Positions 49,155-60,850 of a DNA stretch of 64,000 bases are shown one piece after another (the stretch's first letter is position 1; every line of letters starts with the position of its first letter). Where the stretch lies: positions 15,995,001 through 16,059,000 of the forward strand of contig CM048846.1 of the NCBI GenBank assembly GCA_026545225.1, read 5' to 3'. This DNA comes from Cornus controversa. Its lineage: Eukaryota; Streptophyta; Magnoliopsida; Cornales; Cornaceae. Made by a program: the position numbers and the translations under genes. The notes beneath the pieces were generated by a model that searched no databases, was not told where the DNA came from, and saw only the letters and a program-made list of their open reading frames with translations.

Positions 49155-49278
49155 ACCCTCTCCAGTGCACCGGAGAGGGTATAGGGGTTGGGATCCACCT
49201 TGTCTGTAGAGTCCCCACCCCTTGGGTGGAGATCTCCACCCTCCCTCATGTGCACTAGACTGTCCAGTGCACATGAGG
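49155..49278. repeat. Three stacked palindromes
   Basis: (1) 49155-49180: nine-base arms ACCCTCTCC and GGAGAGGGT around a GTGCAC centre. (2) 49224-49241: perfect 18-base palindrome GGGTGGAGATCTCCACCC. (3) 49244-49256 and 49266-49278: perfect 13-base arms CCTCATGTGCACT and AGTGCACATGAGG with a nine-base loop. All lie within 124 bp, about 640-760 bp past the stop of the coiled-coil gene. Confidence 0.85.
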
Positions 49279-49916
49279 AGATCCAAATACTCCGCAAAAC
49301 TAGTGAGTTTCTATCTCGTCAAGCATGTTAAAATCAAAATTTTGTAGAATACCATGTTTAGAAGTAATGATCGGGCGGGAATAGCCTCCAAAACAGTTAT
49401 GACACAGAGCATAAACACCTTGCAATTTAAGATTAATGAATGTCTAAGACATACCTGCAATATCAAGTTCAGACGCAAATTTATGAGGTACCAATCAGAA
49501 TCCAAAACTACTCATGTAATGTAAGCATAATCTGATCTAATCTACGGTTAAGAGTTACCTTTTGCAGAATCATCTTTAGCTGACTTGGATGTGCAAAGGA
49601 ATTATTTATTCCTAGTGCTCTGTCTGAATGCATGCAGATTCTATAGCACAAAATTATGAGAAAACCTGATTTTTAACTAGAGATTGATCCAATATATGAT
49701 TCATAACCTAACTACAGATTGCCAGTTGAAGGCACAGCTTTAGGTACAAAAAAAAAAATTATTATGCTGGAACTGTACATCCTGCAATGGCAGAACATGG
49801 GCAACCGGAAAAGGAAGCTCGATGTTAATATTCACAAGATGGCATATTTGACCTCTTCTTCACTTATTTCTCCTTCTATGACATTTCAGTAAGCTAGCTA
49901 TTTAATAGAAAGCTCA
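49279..49916 (-). other. 3' side of the coiled-coil/anchor gene
   Basis: Downstream of the stop codon on the minus strand; an AATAAAT at about 49602-49610 could be the polyadenylation signal. No other gene. Confidence 0.35.
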
Positions 49917-52900
49917 TCATTCGGATGGATGGTCACCTTCAGGAGCAAATGATTGGTTGGTAGAAGATGATCCTTTTCCGGTTGGATAATAAGACCATGC
50001 CAAGGCAGCAGTGCCAAGTGTAATTGCAGCAGCAATCGAACCCCAAACCCACCTCTGCCTTCTCTTCCTTTGTTGCCTAAGCCGTCGCGCTGTCTCTACA
50101 CAAGCCAAATGACATAAAAAAATGTTAAAACTATTCTATGTTAAGCTGCAAAGAAAATTACAAGAATATGCCCTCACATACCCCGTGAAGACACCTCAAC
50201 TCAATTCAGTAACCCTTAATCCAAATTGCAGACACATGAAACAAATAATAACAAGAAAGAGTAACTCACACAAGCAGAAGTGGTAAAAATCAGTAGTGCT
50301 GGGAGAAATAGACATACGAAATGCCTTTTTTGGGCTTTCTAACGTCCTAGCAAGATACAGTATAACAGTATAACTTACATACTTCTTTTCATTTTCTCTT
50401 CTATTTTTTCACTTTTTTTTATATTTTTGGCAGAAGAAGGGGTGGGGAGAAGACTTGTTAAACAAAAATCAAAATTTCTGGTATCTCATTCCAACACACA
50501 CACAGCAGATGGCAATAGAAAATAATTTCATCAGTCAGCAGTGTTTACAAATAGAACAACAAAAACATATATCACAATTCAGAAAATCCACAACCAAAAA
50601 GCTAGTTCATTTTGGAACCATCAAGAATGTCACTCGCTCCCAGGACAAAGTTCAAAGTTTGGGAATCAGTCAGCCAAAAACACTCAGAATTCAGACACAC
50701 ATTAGATGCCCAAGTCAAAACAATCAAATTTAGTGGGCATGACACTTCGAAATTTGGCAACACAAGAAAATATTTGGAAAATTCAGTCAATTCATATTTT
50801 TATATCACCCCGGTTGAATATTCAGGAATTCAACTAAGTATAGCTTCATAATTAAATGCCGGACACAAGGCAAAAAAAACAAGGGCAAATTGCAATAAAA
50901 AAAAACCCCGATACTTTCAATTTTTGGCACAAAATCTCCTTACAAAAAAAAAAATGACCTAACACCCCTCTGAACTATCCAATAGTTGCAAAGTGATGTT
51001 ATAATGACGAAAATGCCTCTTAATATAAATTTAAGAAAACTTAGATTTTCTCATTTCAAGTTTTCTTTTCCTTTTTAATTTTTAAAAATAGAACTTTAAG
51101 AAAATGTCAAAAATTACACACCAATAAAGTGATGTTATAATGACGAAAATGCCCCTTAATATAAATTTAAGAAAATTTAGGTTTTCTTTAAAATGAATTT
51201 CATTTTAGGTTTTCTTTTCCTTTTCAATTTTTTAAAAATAAAAATTTAAGAAAATTTTGAAAATTGCTCCAAGGTATTTTCATTTTCTTATAGACGCACT
51301 ATTAATTTTTCTTTTTCAGAAATTATTTTTAACAGCACTATGCCAAATGAGTTATTTGTATTAATTTTAATCTTATATTAAGGGCACCATTTTCTTAAAT
51401 TTATATTAAGGGGCATTTTTGTCATTATAATACCACTTTGCAACAATTGAATAGTTCAAGGGGGGGTTTTAGGCCAAAAAATTTTTGTAGGAGGGTTTTG
51501 TGCCAAAAATTGAAAGTGGAACGGAGTTTCATGCAATTTGCCCTAAAAACAACTCGAATTTTGGCCAAAAAATACACTGTTGATTCACTAATTTAAAACA
51601 GTCCTCAAATGAGTTGTTCATAAATTATGCCGAATGAGTTATTTGTATTAATTTTAATCTTCTATCAAGGGCACCATTTTCTTAAATTTATATTCAGTGG
51701 CATTTTTGCCATTATAATATCACTTTGCAACAATTGAATAGTTCAGGGGGGTTTTAGGTCAAAAAAAATTTGTAGGAGGGCAACTCGAATTTGGGCCCAA
51801 AAGTACACGATTTGCTAATTTAAAACTGTCCTCAAATGATAATGATTAATAACCATATATGATTTCAGATATGCCTAGGTAAAATATACTACAGAACTTC
51901 ATTATACAACATGATAGATAAGACCAAATATGTGTCATTTTCATGGCAAACAAAGTGATTAATCCTTCTCAATACTAAGAACATTTCATAGATTGTGAAG
52001 CCAAATGCATTAAAGAAAGCTGTGGACATGCAAGAAAAGATTATGCAATACACAATGCCATAATCCAACCCAAGCATAACTTAAACTTAACAGTTCTAAT
52101 ATGTTCAGCTTATAGGCTAAGAAGCACAGAAACGGATACGGGACACGGATGCAACACGACACGGACACGGCAAATAATAAATATTTATTTTTATATAATA
52201 TTGGTTCATGTCGTACCTTAAATAATTAATAGGAATATTATTTTTCATCAACCTAATAAAGAAAAAATTCATAAATTATAAGTCAAAAGTACACAATTGA
52301 ATCTACTCCACAACAATAATAATTATAGGAGAACGATGTCACAAAGTCATAAAACCAAATCAAAACGAGACATTAGAATAAAACTAATCTTATCATTTAA
52401 ATACCATTCCAACTTACTCCAAATACAAAAGCATCATCAAAAAGTCACATGTAAAATATTGCAGTTGTACAGTAAGAAAAAGAAGAGCAAAAAGAACAAA
52501 GATGAAGAGATGAGATGAGCTGTAGTAGAATTGTTAAAACAACCTTTCTAGAACTTGTGTTTTGCTGGAAAAAAGAAAGAAAGAGGCTAAAAAAAAGAGA
52601 AAAAAGCAAAAAAAAATAGGGTTTGAAAAAGAATTAGGGATTAGTGAAAAATAAAGTAAGAACCCGTGAAAGGAAAAAGATTCATGAAAACAAGGAAAAA
52701 AAAAATTGGCGTGTCCGAAAATTCATGGCGTGTTGGATGCGTGTCCGCGTTATGTCCAAAAATTTTTTAAAAAATAAAAAAAATCAGACACGTTTTTTGG
52801 TGTGTCCGACATGTGTTGGGGCGTGTTCGACGCATGTCCGTATCCGATACGTGTCTGACACGGATTCTTTGCCTTTTTAGGCGTGTCCGTTCTTTCTAGC

Positions 52901-55900
52901 TTATAGGTATGCCAGTCCTATGGCAAGGTGACGTGACTACGAAGAAAAGAAATGCCTTCAGTCTTACAAATATAAAATTGCAATTAATTTTTACATAAAG
53001 CAAGTCAGATTGAGGAACACTGAACTGGTGGTTCCTTTTGAATTAAAATATTGGCAGGATCACATTATCCTCATAATTTAAAGTACAGTTCTTTTCTTAA
53101 GAGACTTATGATAACTATTGGATTTAATGTCCTTTTAATACTTATAAGTAATCATGCATGCCAAAACTATCTGTCGACAGCACGCGTTATATTAGACTTC
53201 AATTTTAATATATTTTATAAAGAGAAATGCGAGCTTTCTGTAGACACATACCAATATGCAACAGGCTTGATAGTCAATATGCATGGCGAGGAAAATAGAG
53301 CATCTAATGGAAATATCAGCTTGCCACAATGCAATCCCTATGAAAAGTTATTAGGGGGTTACAAGTAGCAATTAGATCCTGACTATTAAGAATTTAGTCT
53401 TACAATATCAAAATTTCATAGGAAGTTGGTAACATAGATCATGGATCTATCAACAAAAAAGGAAAAAAAAAGATTATGGACTCAGCATTCATAATGGTAT
53501 TTTATCTGAAGATTATGATGGAACTAAATAATAATCACACTTTTTAACCATAAACACTATTGTGATAGTAAATTATAAGAACAATTTCTTACATGCTTAG
53601 AACAAATATGATCAGATTCTTATAAGTAAATAATTCTCTTATCTAGTGACTTTGTTTCTCACTTCTCTTTTCATTTATGAACTTATTTTCTTCTCAAAAA
53701 TGTCAAGGTCATTACTGTGGGAGGGTGGACCGGATACAGAAGTAATCCTTGCATTTTTGCACAACATAGTGGCTGCTCTTATGATTTGAACTAGGGGTGG
53801 CAAATTGGGTGTCAACCAGCCAACCCGCTCATATCCACCCAGTTAAAAATGGATATGGGTGACTTATTTTCTTATACGGGTCATAAACGGGTTGGATAAA
53901 TATAAACCAATTAATTAGCGGGTTAGATGGGTTGAATATGGGTACCCATATTCAACCCATCTTCCACCCATAAAACAAAATGTGAATTAAAGTTTCTCTC
54001 TTCTATCCAACCTCTCTCTCTCTTTGATCTCACTTCTCTCTCTCTCTTTCCTTTCTCTCTCTTCGATCCCACCTCTCTCTCTCTTCCCTTTCTCTCTTCG
54101 ATCCCACCTCTCTCTCTCTTCCCCTTTCTCTCTCTATACTTGGACAATATATATTTTTTTTTAAAAAAAAAATATTTTAGTAAGAATTCAATTTTTTTAA
54201 AAATAATATTTTTCCTTTTTAATAATTATTGTTGAATTTTACCATTGTAATTTCTTAATTAAAAATAAGAAGAATATATAATTTAGACACAAACTTTATA
54301 GTGCAACAACAATTTTCATTGGAGCATTGTCTATATATATATATATTCGTCATTCTTTATATTTTTTTTATTAATTCCAAAAAAATATGACTCATCGAAA
54401 GGTCACATATTTTATTTTCTCAACGGTATTTTTATTTTTATTGATTAGTTCCAAAAGACTCAAACTCATCCAAAAGTCACATTTTCTCCCCCTATGCACA
54501 GAGTTCATTTTGTATTAAAAAACAAGAATAATTGAATTTTCAAAAGTCACCTTTCTCTATCTACAGAGTCCATTTTTGTGTTTGAGTACCTTTCTCAATG
54601 TTTTAATTTAATTATATTCCATGTGTTTCTGTGATTTGGTAGGTCATATTTAAAATTGCCCAATTATGAAGATATAATTGAGTTAGTGTTGAAGACCTTT
54701 TTCAATTGAAATACTTATTATAATTGTTTGCTTATGTTTTGGTGTTTTTTAAAGAAAATTTATGCTGACTAAGTTACTCGAGACTCTATACTCTTTTTTC
54801 TCTTTTGCTATAGATTCATAAATGTAATTAAACACTAGATTGCAATTAAATTCTTATATTCTTTTACGCAATCAGCTCTTGGATAAAAAAAAATTGCTAA
54901 CACCCAAAAATAAACAAACCATATAAATAATATCAGTATGATTAGCAAATTATAGTTTTTTTGTTTGGTTATAGACCTTGTGCATTCCATTTTTGTGTTT
55001 GACGCCTACCTACTGTCGTGTCTAGTCGGGTCAAATATGGGTTGACGGGATGACCCGACCCATATTCAACCCATCCATATTTGACCTGCAACAAACGGGT
55101 TGAATATGGGTCACAACCCATATTCAACCCGCCCATATTTGACCCGGCCCAAACCCGCCCAATTTGCCACCCCTAATTTGAACCCGCATTCTCGCCCTTG
55201 ACAAACCGAGCATTTTAGCAGTGCACCAAATGATGGCCATTATTCTTCTTACAAATGTATTTGTATATATGCATATATATAAATCAGTATGGTTAGTGGT
55301 TGTCTAACAATATGCTGATGATATCCTCAAGGTCTGAAACATTGAAAACTTGATGCAAATGCTTGCACACTTGCAACTTAGACCTGCCTATGCACCATGT
55401 ATATGAGCAAGCAAAAAGTCTAATAGGCCCAGCCTATTCCAAGATTACTCAAGAACAGGCCCACTCATTGAAGTGTCAACAGTGTAGGCAGGTCACAAAC
55501 ATGAGTAGACCACAGTAAATATATTTTTGCACATATATTAAAAAAAAGATGATGTTTTTATGGATACTTCACTACCGCGCATGTTTTTGTTCATCCATGA
55601 TTTATTTGTGTAAATTGTATGCGCACCAGCGTCACTAGTGCATCCTGATTTTATAAGCAGGATATCAAGTTAAACAAAAAGAAACATATGATCATACAGG
55701 AAACCATATGGAGCAGAAATAAATAAAATCCATCTAAGAATATCACAAAAAAGTAAACAACTCTGTTTGAGGTGAGTAATTGAAATTAAAAAAGCTATAA
55801 GGTAATCTCACCTACTGCTTCCTGGTTCCTCTGAGACATCTCTCTATTCACGGTCTCGTAATAATTCAATCTGTCACATAGCCGAGCAATCTCAAAGTTC

Positions 55901-57421
55901 TTGAACTCTATGTGAGCTTCCATCTCCATCTCAACCTCAGCCTTTGCAGTTCCCCTACCAATGGAATTGGACACAAACCGAGCAAAATAGACTTGGCGGC
56001 TCACCTCTTCTGCAGGATCAACTTCCAGTTGGTCATCCTCTGTTAAATCGGCAGGAAGTGTCAAACCCACAAGAGATAGCTGATCTCGAATCCTCATCCA
56101 CTGGCTTTGCATATTATTCAGGGCTTCTTCTGCTTGCTTCCGCTTCTCAATCTCCATCAATAAACTCAATCTAATATCACGCAATTCAGATTCAACATCA
56201 CGCAGAGAAGGCTGTGCCACACCCTCAGAGGATAATTCTTCAGTAAGTAAGAAAAGCAAGTAAGCCTACCAATATTGGAATTGGTAACAAAAATCAGATT
56301 GCAATGTTACTATAGAGTATAACTAATAAAATGGTTTATGGTAACAACAATTCTAAAGTTTAAACAATAATGCTTGAAAGGAGAGTGGGGATGGGGAGTT
56401 CATAACAAATATAAACACTTACAATATGGTGACACATAATGTGACCCCATGCATATCCTTGTCGAGTATTTCTCTTCAATTACAATGCTACACTTCTATT
56501 TTATATGCAAGAAAGAAAACAAGAAGATAGCACACAAATATATGTCAAGATACTCACAGATGAAGAGAAACAACTAAGCACGTTCTCATGTATCCAAATA
56601 CTCTCAACAATATCTTTAGCAAATAGAGAGATAAAACATATAAATACCAGAAGCAAAGTCCACATACCTTCCCAAGCATCAAAAAACTCTGCCATTGGCG
56701 TAGTGAGATTCAAAGACCGTTCAACCCCACTATTACTCTCTGCTTCAGTGCTCTTAACACTCATTGATTCCTGAGGATCAAGGAAATCCTCAACCTCACC
56801 TTCTCGTTCCAAATTGAATGCTACAGACTTCACTGGGCCCTTTTTCTCTGGCAGTCTGTTAGCCAAATCGTTGCTTTCAAGTTCCCCATCATAAACATCA
56901 TTAACATGCTCCTCCTCAATAGGAATAGGAACGGTAACCTTAAAAGTAACATCCTTGGTCGAATCAGCAAACTGCTTTTCTGCATTCTCAATTTCATCCT
57001 TTTCATCCAGAGCTCCTTGGCGAGTAGAAACATCATGCTCAGAAGAGCTCTTGAGGAGGCGTGGCCCACGCCGCTTGTGATTGATGATGTAAGGTGATGG
57101 AGGGAACGAAGATGGGGAGTCTGGCAGTGGGGTTGGCTCAGGGGTGGCATAGAGTGCTGGTGATATCCGAGCCCAGTGGTGTTTCTTATCTATAGCTGTA
57201 GTCGTTAATACACTATTTCTTCTCTCCAGCTTCAAGTTAGGAGCACTTGTTCCCCTCTCCGGCTTTGGGACAGGAACACTCATTCTCCTCTCCAGCTTCG
57301 AATTAGAAGTATTGTTTCTGTTCTCCATTTCCATACCAAGAGCATTCTTCGCCGTTTCCATGGATTTTGAAGCTCCTGGTTTTAATAAGCTATCAAAAGC
57401 TATGGTGGTATACGTTGGCAT
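49917..57421 (-). CDS. Coiled-coil protein with C-terminal membrane anchor, three coding exons (plant protein of unknown function)
   Basis: Coding exons (minus strand) are 56668-57421, 55812-56237 and 49917-50095; both junctions are phase 1 with GT donors and AG acceptors, giving 452 residues. Residues 42-71 hold three imperfect copies of a Lys/Pro-Glu-Arg unit followed by Ser. A Pro/Ser block (about 88-110) precedes a basic patch, NHKRRGPRLLK (114-124). Exon 2 is strongly alpha-helical and rich in Glu, Arg and Leu, consistent with coiled coil (about 262-390). Exon 3 gives a basic run, RRLRQQRKRRQR (397-408), a single hydrophobic segment (409-430) and a 22-residue tail, so the protein is probably tail-anchored with most of it in the cytosol. 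I recall similar uncharacterised proteins in other plants but cannot assign a function. The 5.7-kb intron before exon 3 is full of transposons; an extra small exon there cannot be excluded, but the phases already match. Confidence 0.85.
50882..51544. mobile_element. Long-inverted-repeat element with 7-bp target duplication
   Basis: Ends AGGGCAAATTGCA and TGCAATTTGCCCT; the arms pair for about 170 bp, through TTCAATTTTTGGCACAAAA and AATGCC.CTTAATATAAATTTAAG. AAAAACA flanks both sides (50875-50881 and 51545-51551), though the A-rich context limits its weight. It lies inside the big intron of the coiled-coil gene. Confidence 0.75.
51629..51838. repeat. Partial duplicate of the right half of the 50882 element and its flank
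   Basis: Repeats about 51341-51628 in the same orientation (from GCCGAATGAGTTATTTG to CTGTCCTCAAATGA) but lacks about 70 bp spanning the element's right end. Confidence 0.7.
52117..52897. mobile_element. GAAGCAC-family element, copy 3, with 10-bp target duplication
   Basis: Begins CTAAGAAGCACAGAAACGG and ends GCGTGTCCGTTCTTTCT. AGCTTATAGG is exact on both sides (52107-52116 and 52898-52907). Both subterminal parts hold GGACACG/CGTGTCC repeats. Inside the big intron of the coiled-coil gene. Confidence 0.8.
53792..55175. mobile_element. hAT-type non-autonomous element with exact 8-bp target duplication
   Basis: Ends TAGGGGTGGCAAATTGGG and (inverted) the same motif; ATTTGAAC is exact on both sides (53784-53791 and 55176-55183). 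The subterminal parts repeat AACCCATATTCAACCC-type words. A CT-rich tandem of about 33 bp lies at 53993-54135. It has no transposase and sits in the big intron of the coiled-coil gene. Confidence 0.92.
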
Positions 57422-57424
57422 GAC

Positions 57425-57836
57425 TCTGCATCATACAATTTAACTATTTTGAATATTTTGCATCATAATCACCACAAAAGCACACATAATTTATCAATTA
57501 GTTAAATTTTCACTATTTTGACCTGAGAATCAAAGCTCTCCCACTTAAATAGACAGATAAAGGAAAATTCCGATTCCTCTTCTTTCTCTCAGTTTTCTTA
57601 TGAATCAAAACAGTACATAAAAATTAAAGCACAGAACCAAATAAAAATAAAGCGTCAAACTGAAGCTATCGGAACCCTAATTCGAAATTATTCAAAATTC
57701 AAACGTCAAAAAATCAATCTGAAGTTCTGAACAGAATAATTTTTTTTAAAAAAAATCAATCTAGATTTAATAAAAAATATATATATTGAATTAGCGCAAT
57801 AAGATTGTACATAAAACCGCCTGAAGTCTATGATAC

Positions 57837-57873
<37 letters not shown>

Positions 57874-57883
57874 AAGTTTTACC
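57425..57883 (-). other. Probable 5'-UTR exon end and 5'-UTR intron of the coiled-coil/anchor gene
   Basis: On the minus strand a good donor (AAG then GTAAAA) lies with its last exon base at 57883, and an acceptor (TGCAG) at 57426-57430 sits just before the start codon. Upstream of the donor is a CT-rich leader-like stretch with a (CT)n run near 58080. The intron would be 57426-57882. Inferred from splice signals only. Confidence 0.5.
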
Positions 57884-58259
57884 TTAGGATTTAGAAAGGA
57901 AGATGGTAAATGAAGCTCTAGGGTTGGGTTGGGTGGGAATTGGGTTGTGAGGGATGAGGCATGAATCGGTGTATGAATGAGTGAATGAACATGTATCTCA
58001 GCACATCTTTGATTCACGACTTCTGCTCCCTGACCCTTGGAAAAGGAGAGGAAGCTCTTTATCCTAACAAACCATGTCCTTTCTCTCTCTCTCTCTCTCT
58101 CCTCTCTGGTTATGTTATGGTCGCCACGCTCCACCCGCAAATATTTCGTAATGGCCTACTTTTTCTCTATTTTTAGAATTGCAAGCTCGGTTAGCTTTTG
58201 GGATTTTTTTGACGGAAAAGGAAATTTTATGTAAACAACCATAATTTTGTTAAGTTTGA

Positions 58260-58833
58260 GGGCTCCAATTCCGACAGGTGGGACTGGATCGGGACTCAAC
58301 CCGAAATATAAAATGTTTAATTCAAACTCTGTCCGACTTAATCCAACTTATTCTTTAATTTATAAACATTTGCAATTTAGGTTAAAAAATTAGGTTAATT
58401 GAAGTCACCCATATAGTCAATTTCCACACAAAAAATATAATATAACTTTAAGTTAGTTTCATATTAAATTTCTCCTGAAAGTACAAAAAATTTAAAACTT
58501 TAATGCAAATTTCAAAAAAATTCTTAGAAAATTAATTTTTCAAAGTGTTAACATCCAAATAATAATAATTAGTCAAAGGAAGTTAAAAAGAAAAAGACGA
58601 TCATAATTTAATATTATATATAATATATTAAAAATAAAAATAATATTAGAATTCGAGTTTACGTTGAGTTTAAGTTGCTGACACTTTAATTCAAATTTAA
58701 CTCTAATTAAGTTCAAGTTGAGATTTTTATCCTAAACTCAATCTTAATTATAAAAATGATGATCCAGATACTTGCAAAATCGAATTGAATTTAGGTTGTG
58801 TTTGAATCGACTAATCCAAGTTGCACCCTTATT
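58260..58833. mobile_element. Possible hAT-type element
   Basis: The right end (inverted AAGGGTGCAACTTGGATTAG) resembles the end at 13092. The left end is uncertain (near GGTGGGACTGGATCGGG). No target duplication. Confidence 0.3.
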
Positions 58834-59758
58834 GGAATGAAAATGAAATGAATAATTTAGTATACTCCAAGAATGAAAAATATGATTATGTTACTAACTC
58901 TGTTATATTTTGGTATCATTAACTCATATTTCGGAAAGGATAGCAAATTAAACTCATTCATTGTTTAACAATTCACTCTCTCTCTCTCTCTTTAAACCAA
59001 ACAAAAGATAAACTATACCTTGTATTCATTTTTTTTTTTTTCTTAAACAAGATGAATAGATACCAATATTCCTTTTTCTCTCGACCTGTTATTGACGTGA
59101 GTAGATTTGATACATTACATTTGGGTATAGATTTGAAATAGTTAAAAATAGCTGAAAAAATAAAAATCAAGAAGATTGGTACGTCATTATGTAATATTCA
59201 ACAAAACATAATCATTGAAATTGAACTCTCATCGCACATTTACAAAAATTTAAAGTCGATCCATGTAGAGTTGCAAAAATACATGTTACCTTTATCCAAA
59301 ATTTTATCTTTAACCACTAAATATTCTTTAACCATATCTATACGTTACAAGCAAAATGGATTTTATAACACCTTAATTTTAAAATTGCATTTTTTCAAGA
59401 ATTTTGCGTCTTTCCTGACAATTTCTTCATAATTTTTTTCTTCATAGGAAGACATAAAAGAAACCAAACGAGTCTCATTATTCATCAAGATTTGAGAAGC
59501 TTTTCATCCTGGTGCTGTGTTTGAAAGCTTTCATCCTATTTTCTTTCGAGGTTGGCAAATAAACTCTGTAGACTTCATTTAAGAGATGAAGGGTGAATAT
59601 GTCATTTTTGTTATTAAATTTAAAAGGTGGTGTGTCTATGTCAACAAATGTGGAGTACTTCATTTTTTTCTTAATATAATAATTATTTAAGCAACGAAAA
59701 CAAGAAATAGAGAAAACAAATAAACCCAATCCTGCCAATCTTTTAAGTTGACACTAAA
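58834..59758. other. Intergenic sequence, no gene
   Basis: AT-rich; a (CT)n run at about 58976-58992. Nothing coding. Confidence 0.35.
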
Positions 59759-60850
59759 AGTTCGTTTGGTTAGACGAAAGTACGATAGAAAGTGAAAATA
59801 AAAAAAAAGTAAAGTGAAAGAAAAGAAAATTAGGTTTTCATCATGCATTTGGTTAGTATGAAAGATTTTCAGGAAAGTTGTGAGAAAATATTATTTTGTT
59901 AATTTGGATAGTATGAACATGAAAAGAAATTAATTACACTTACCAAAATTATCCTTTGATTTTAAACACTAAAAAATAAATAAATTCGTGTTATTTCTAC
60001 CCAATTGTTTATATTTATTTTTAGCAAATAAATTCGATCTATTTCTACCCAATTGTTTATATTTATTTTTAGCAAAGAAATAAATGATACAAGTAATCAA
60101 GAACTTATGAGAGAGTATTTGACGTTAAAAGTTAATGTAAGCCAAATAAAAGATTATTTATTATTTAAAACTAAAAGTCACGATATTATAGTAATGCTTC
60201 AATGCTAATATACCTCTTCTAGTTAGGTTGGTAAAATTATTAATAAAGGTAATTTAGCTTAGAAAGATAATTATTGAAAAAAGTTATCTAGCTTTAAAAA
60301 GTAATTAACTTTTTTTTAATAAGTATAAAATATAAAGAATTAAGAATTCCATTCTGATTAAAGAGTTGTAATTCTTGAGAATTTCAAAAATGAACATGTT
60401 CGGATTATTCAACTTCTTATATTAATATTTTAAAACATTATTTAATTAATAAAATTATAAAAAAATGTATAAAAAAAAAGAAAGAAAACTATACAGTTTT
60501 TAATAGTATATGTGCGTATGTATAGATATAATATAGCTTAATGTTAAAACTAATAATATCATATTAGTGAGAGATAACATGTTATAGTAGGAAGGTTATA
60601 GTGAATAAGAGTTATAATAATTTACCACTTTGTGAAATCTGTGCAGAGTGAAGAGAAACAAGGAGACATAATAGAAAATTAAGATATAAAATTACGAAAA
60701 AGTAAAATTTTCTCATGTTTTAGAATTTTTTGAAAAAAATTCAGCTATTTTTCTAAAAATTTTTACTTTCCTTTCAACCTAACTCTTAACAACAGTAAGA
60801 AAAAAAAAATCCATTTCTTTTCCCACTACTTCTAACTAACCAAACCGACT
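59759..60850. mobile_element. Non-autonomous element with GTTTGGTTAG ends
   Basis: Ends AGTTCGTTTGGTTAGACG and (inverted) AGTCGGTTTGGTTAGTTAG, followed on each arm by AGAAAGT/AAGTAG and GAAAATT-type words. About 1.1 kb without coding frames. No exact target duplication. Confidence 0.6.

Larger units (their letters stand above)
50096..55811 (-). other. Transposon-filled coding intron of the coiled-coil/anchor gene
   Basis: This 5,716-bp intron (GTGAGA donor, TTGTGTAG acceptor) is more than ten times longer than the other coding intron of the gene. It contains the hAT-type element at 53792-55175, the GAAGCAC-family element at 52117-52897 and the long-inverted-repeat element at 50882-51544 with a partial duplicate beside it. 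Together these explain roughly half of its length. The remaining sequence shows no coding signal. Confidence 0.8.

Noticed and set aside
52297..52880. Lys/Arg-rich frames of 73 and 78 codons
   Set aside because: They lie in the interior of a GAAGCAC-family transposon, in A/G-rich sequence.
53051..53368. 105-codon frame in the big intron
   Set aside because: It is on the opposite strand to the gene and has no motif, splice context or composition of coding DNA.
53923..54147. 74-codon Arg/Glu-rich frame
   Set aside because: It is the antisense of a CT-rich tandem repeat inside the hAT-type element.
56505..57150. Frames of 63-106 codons across exon 1 of the coiled-coil gene
   Set aside because: They are shadows of the real minus-strand exon in other frames.
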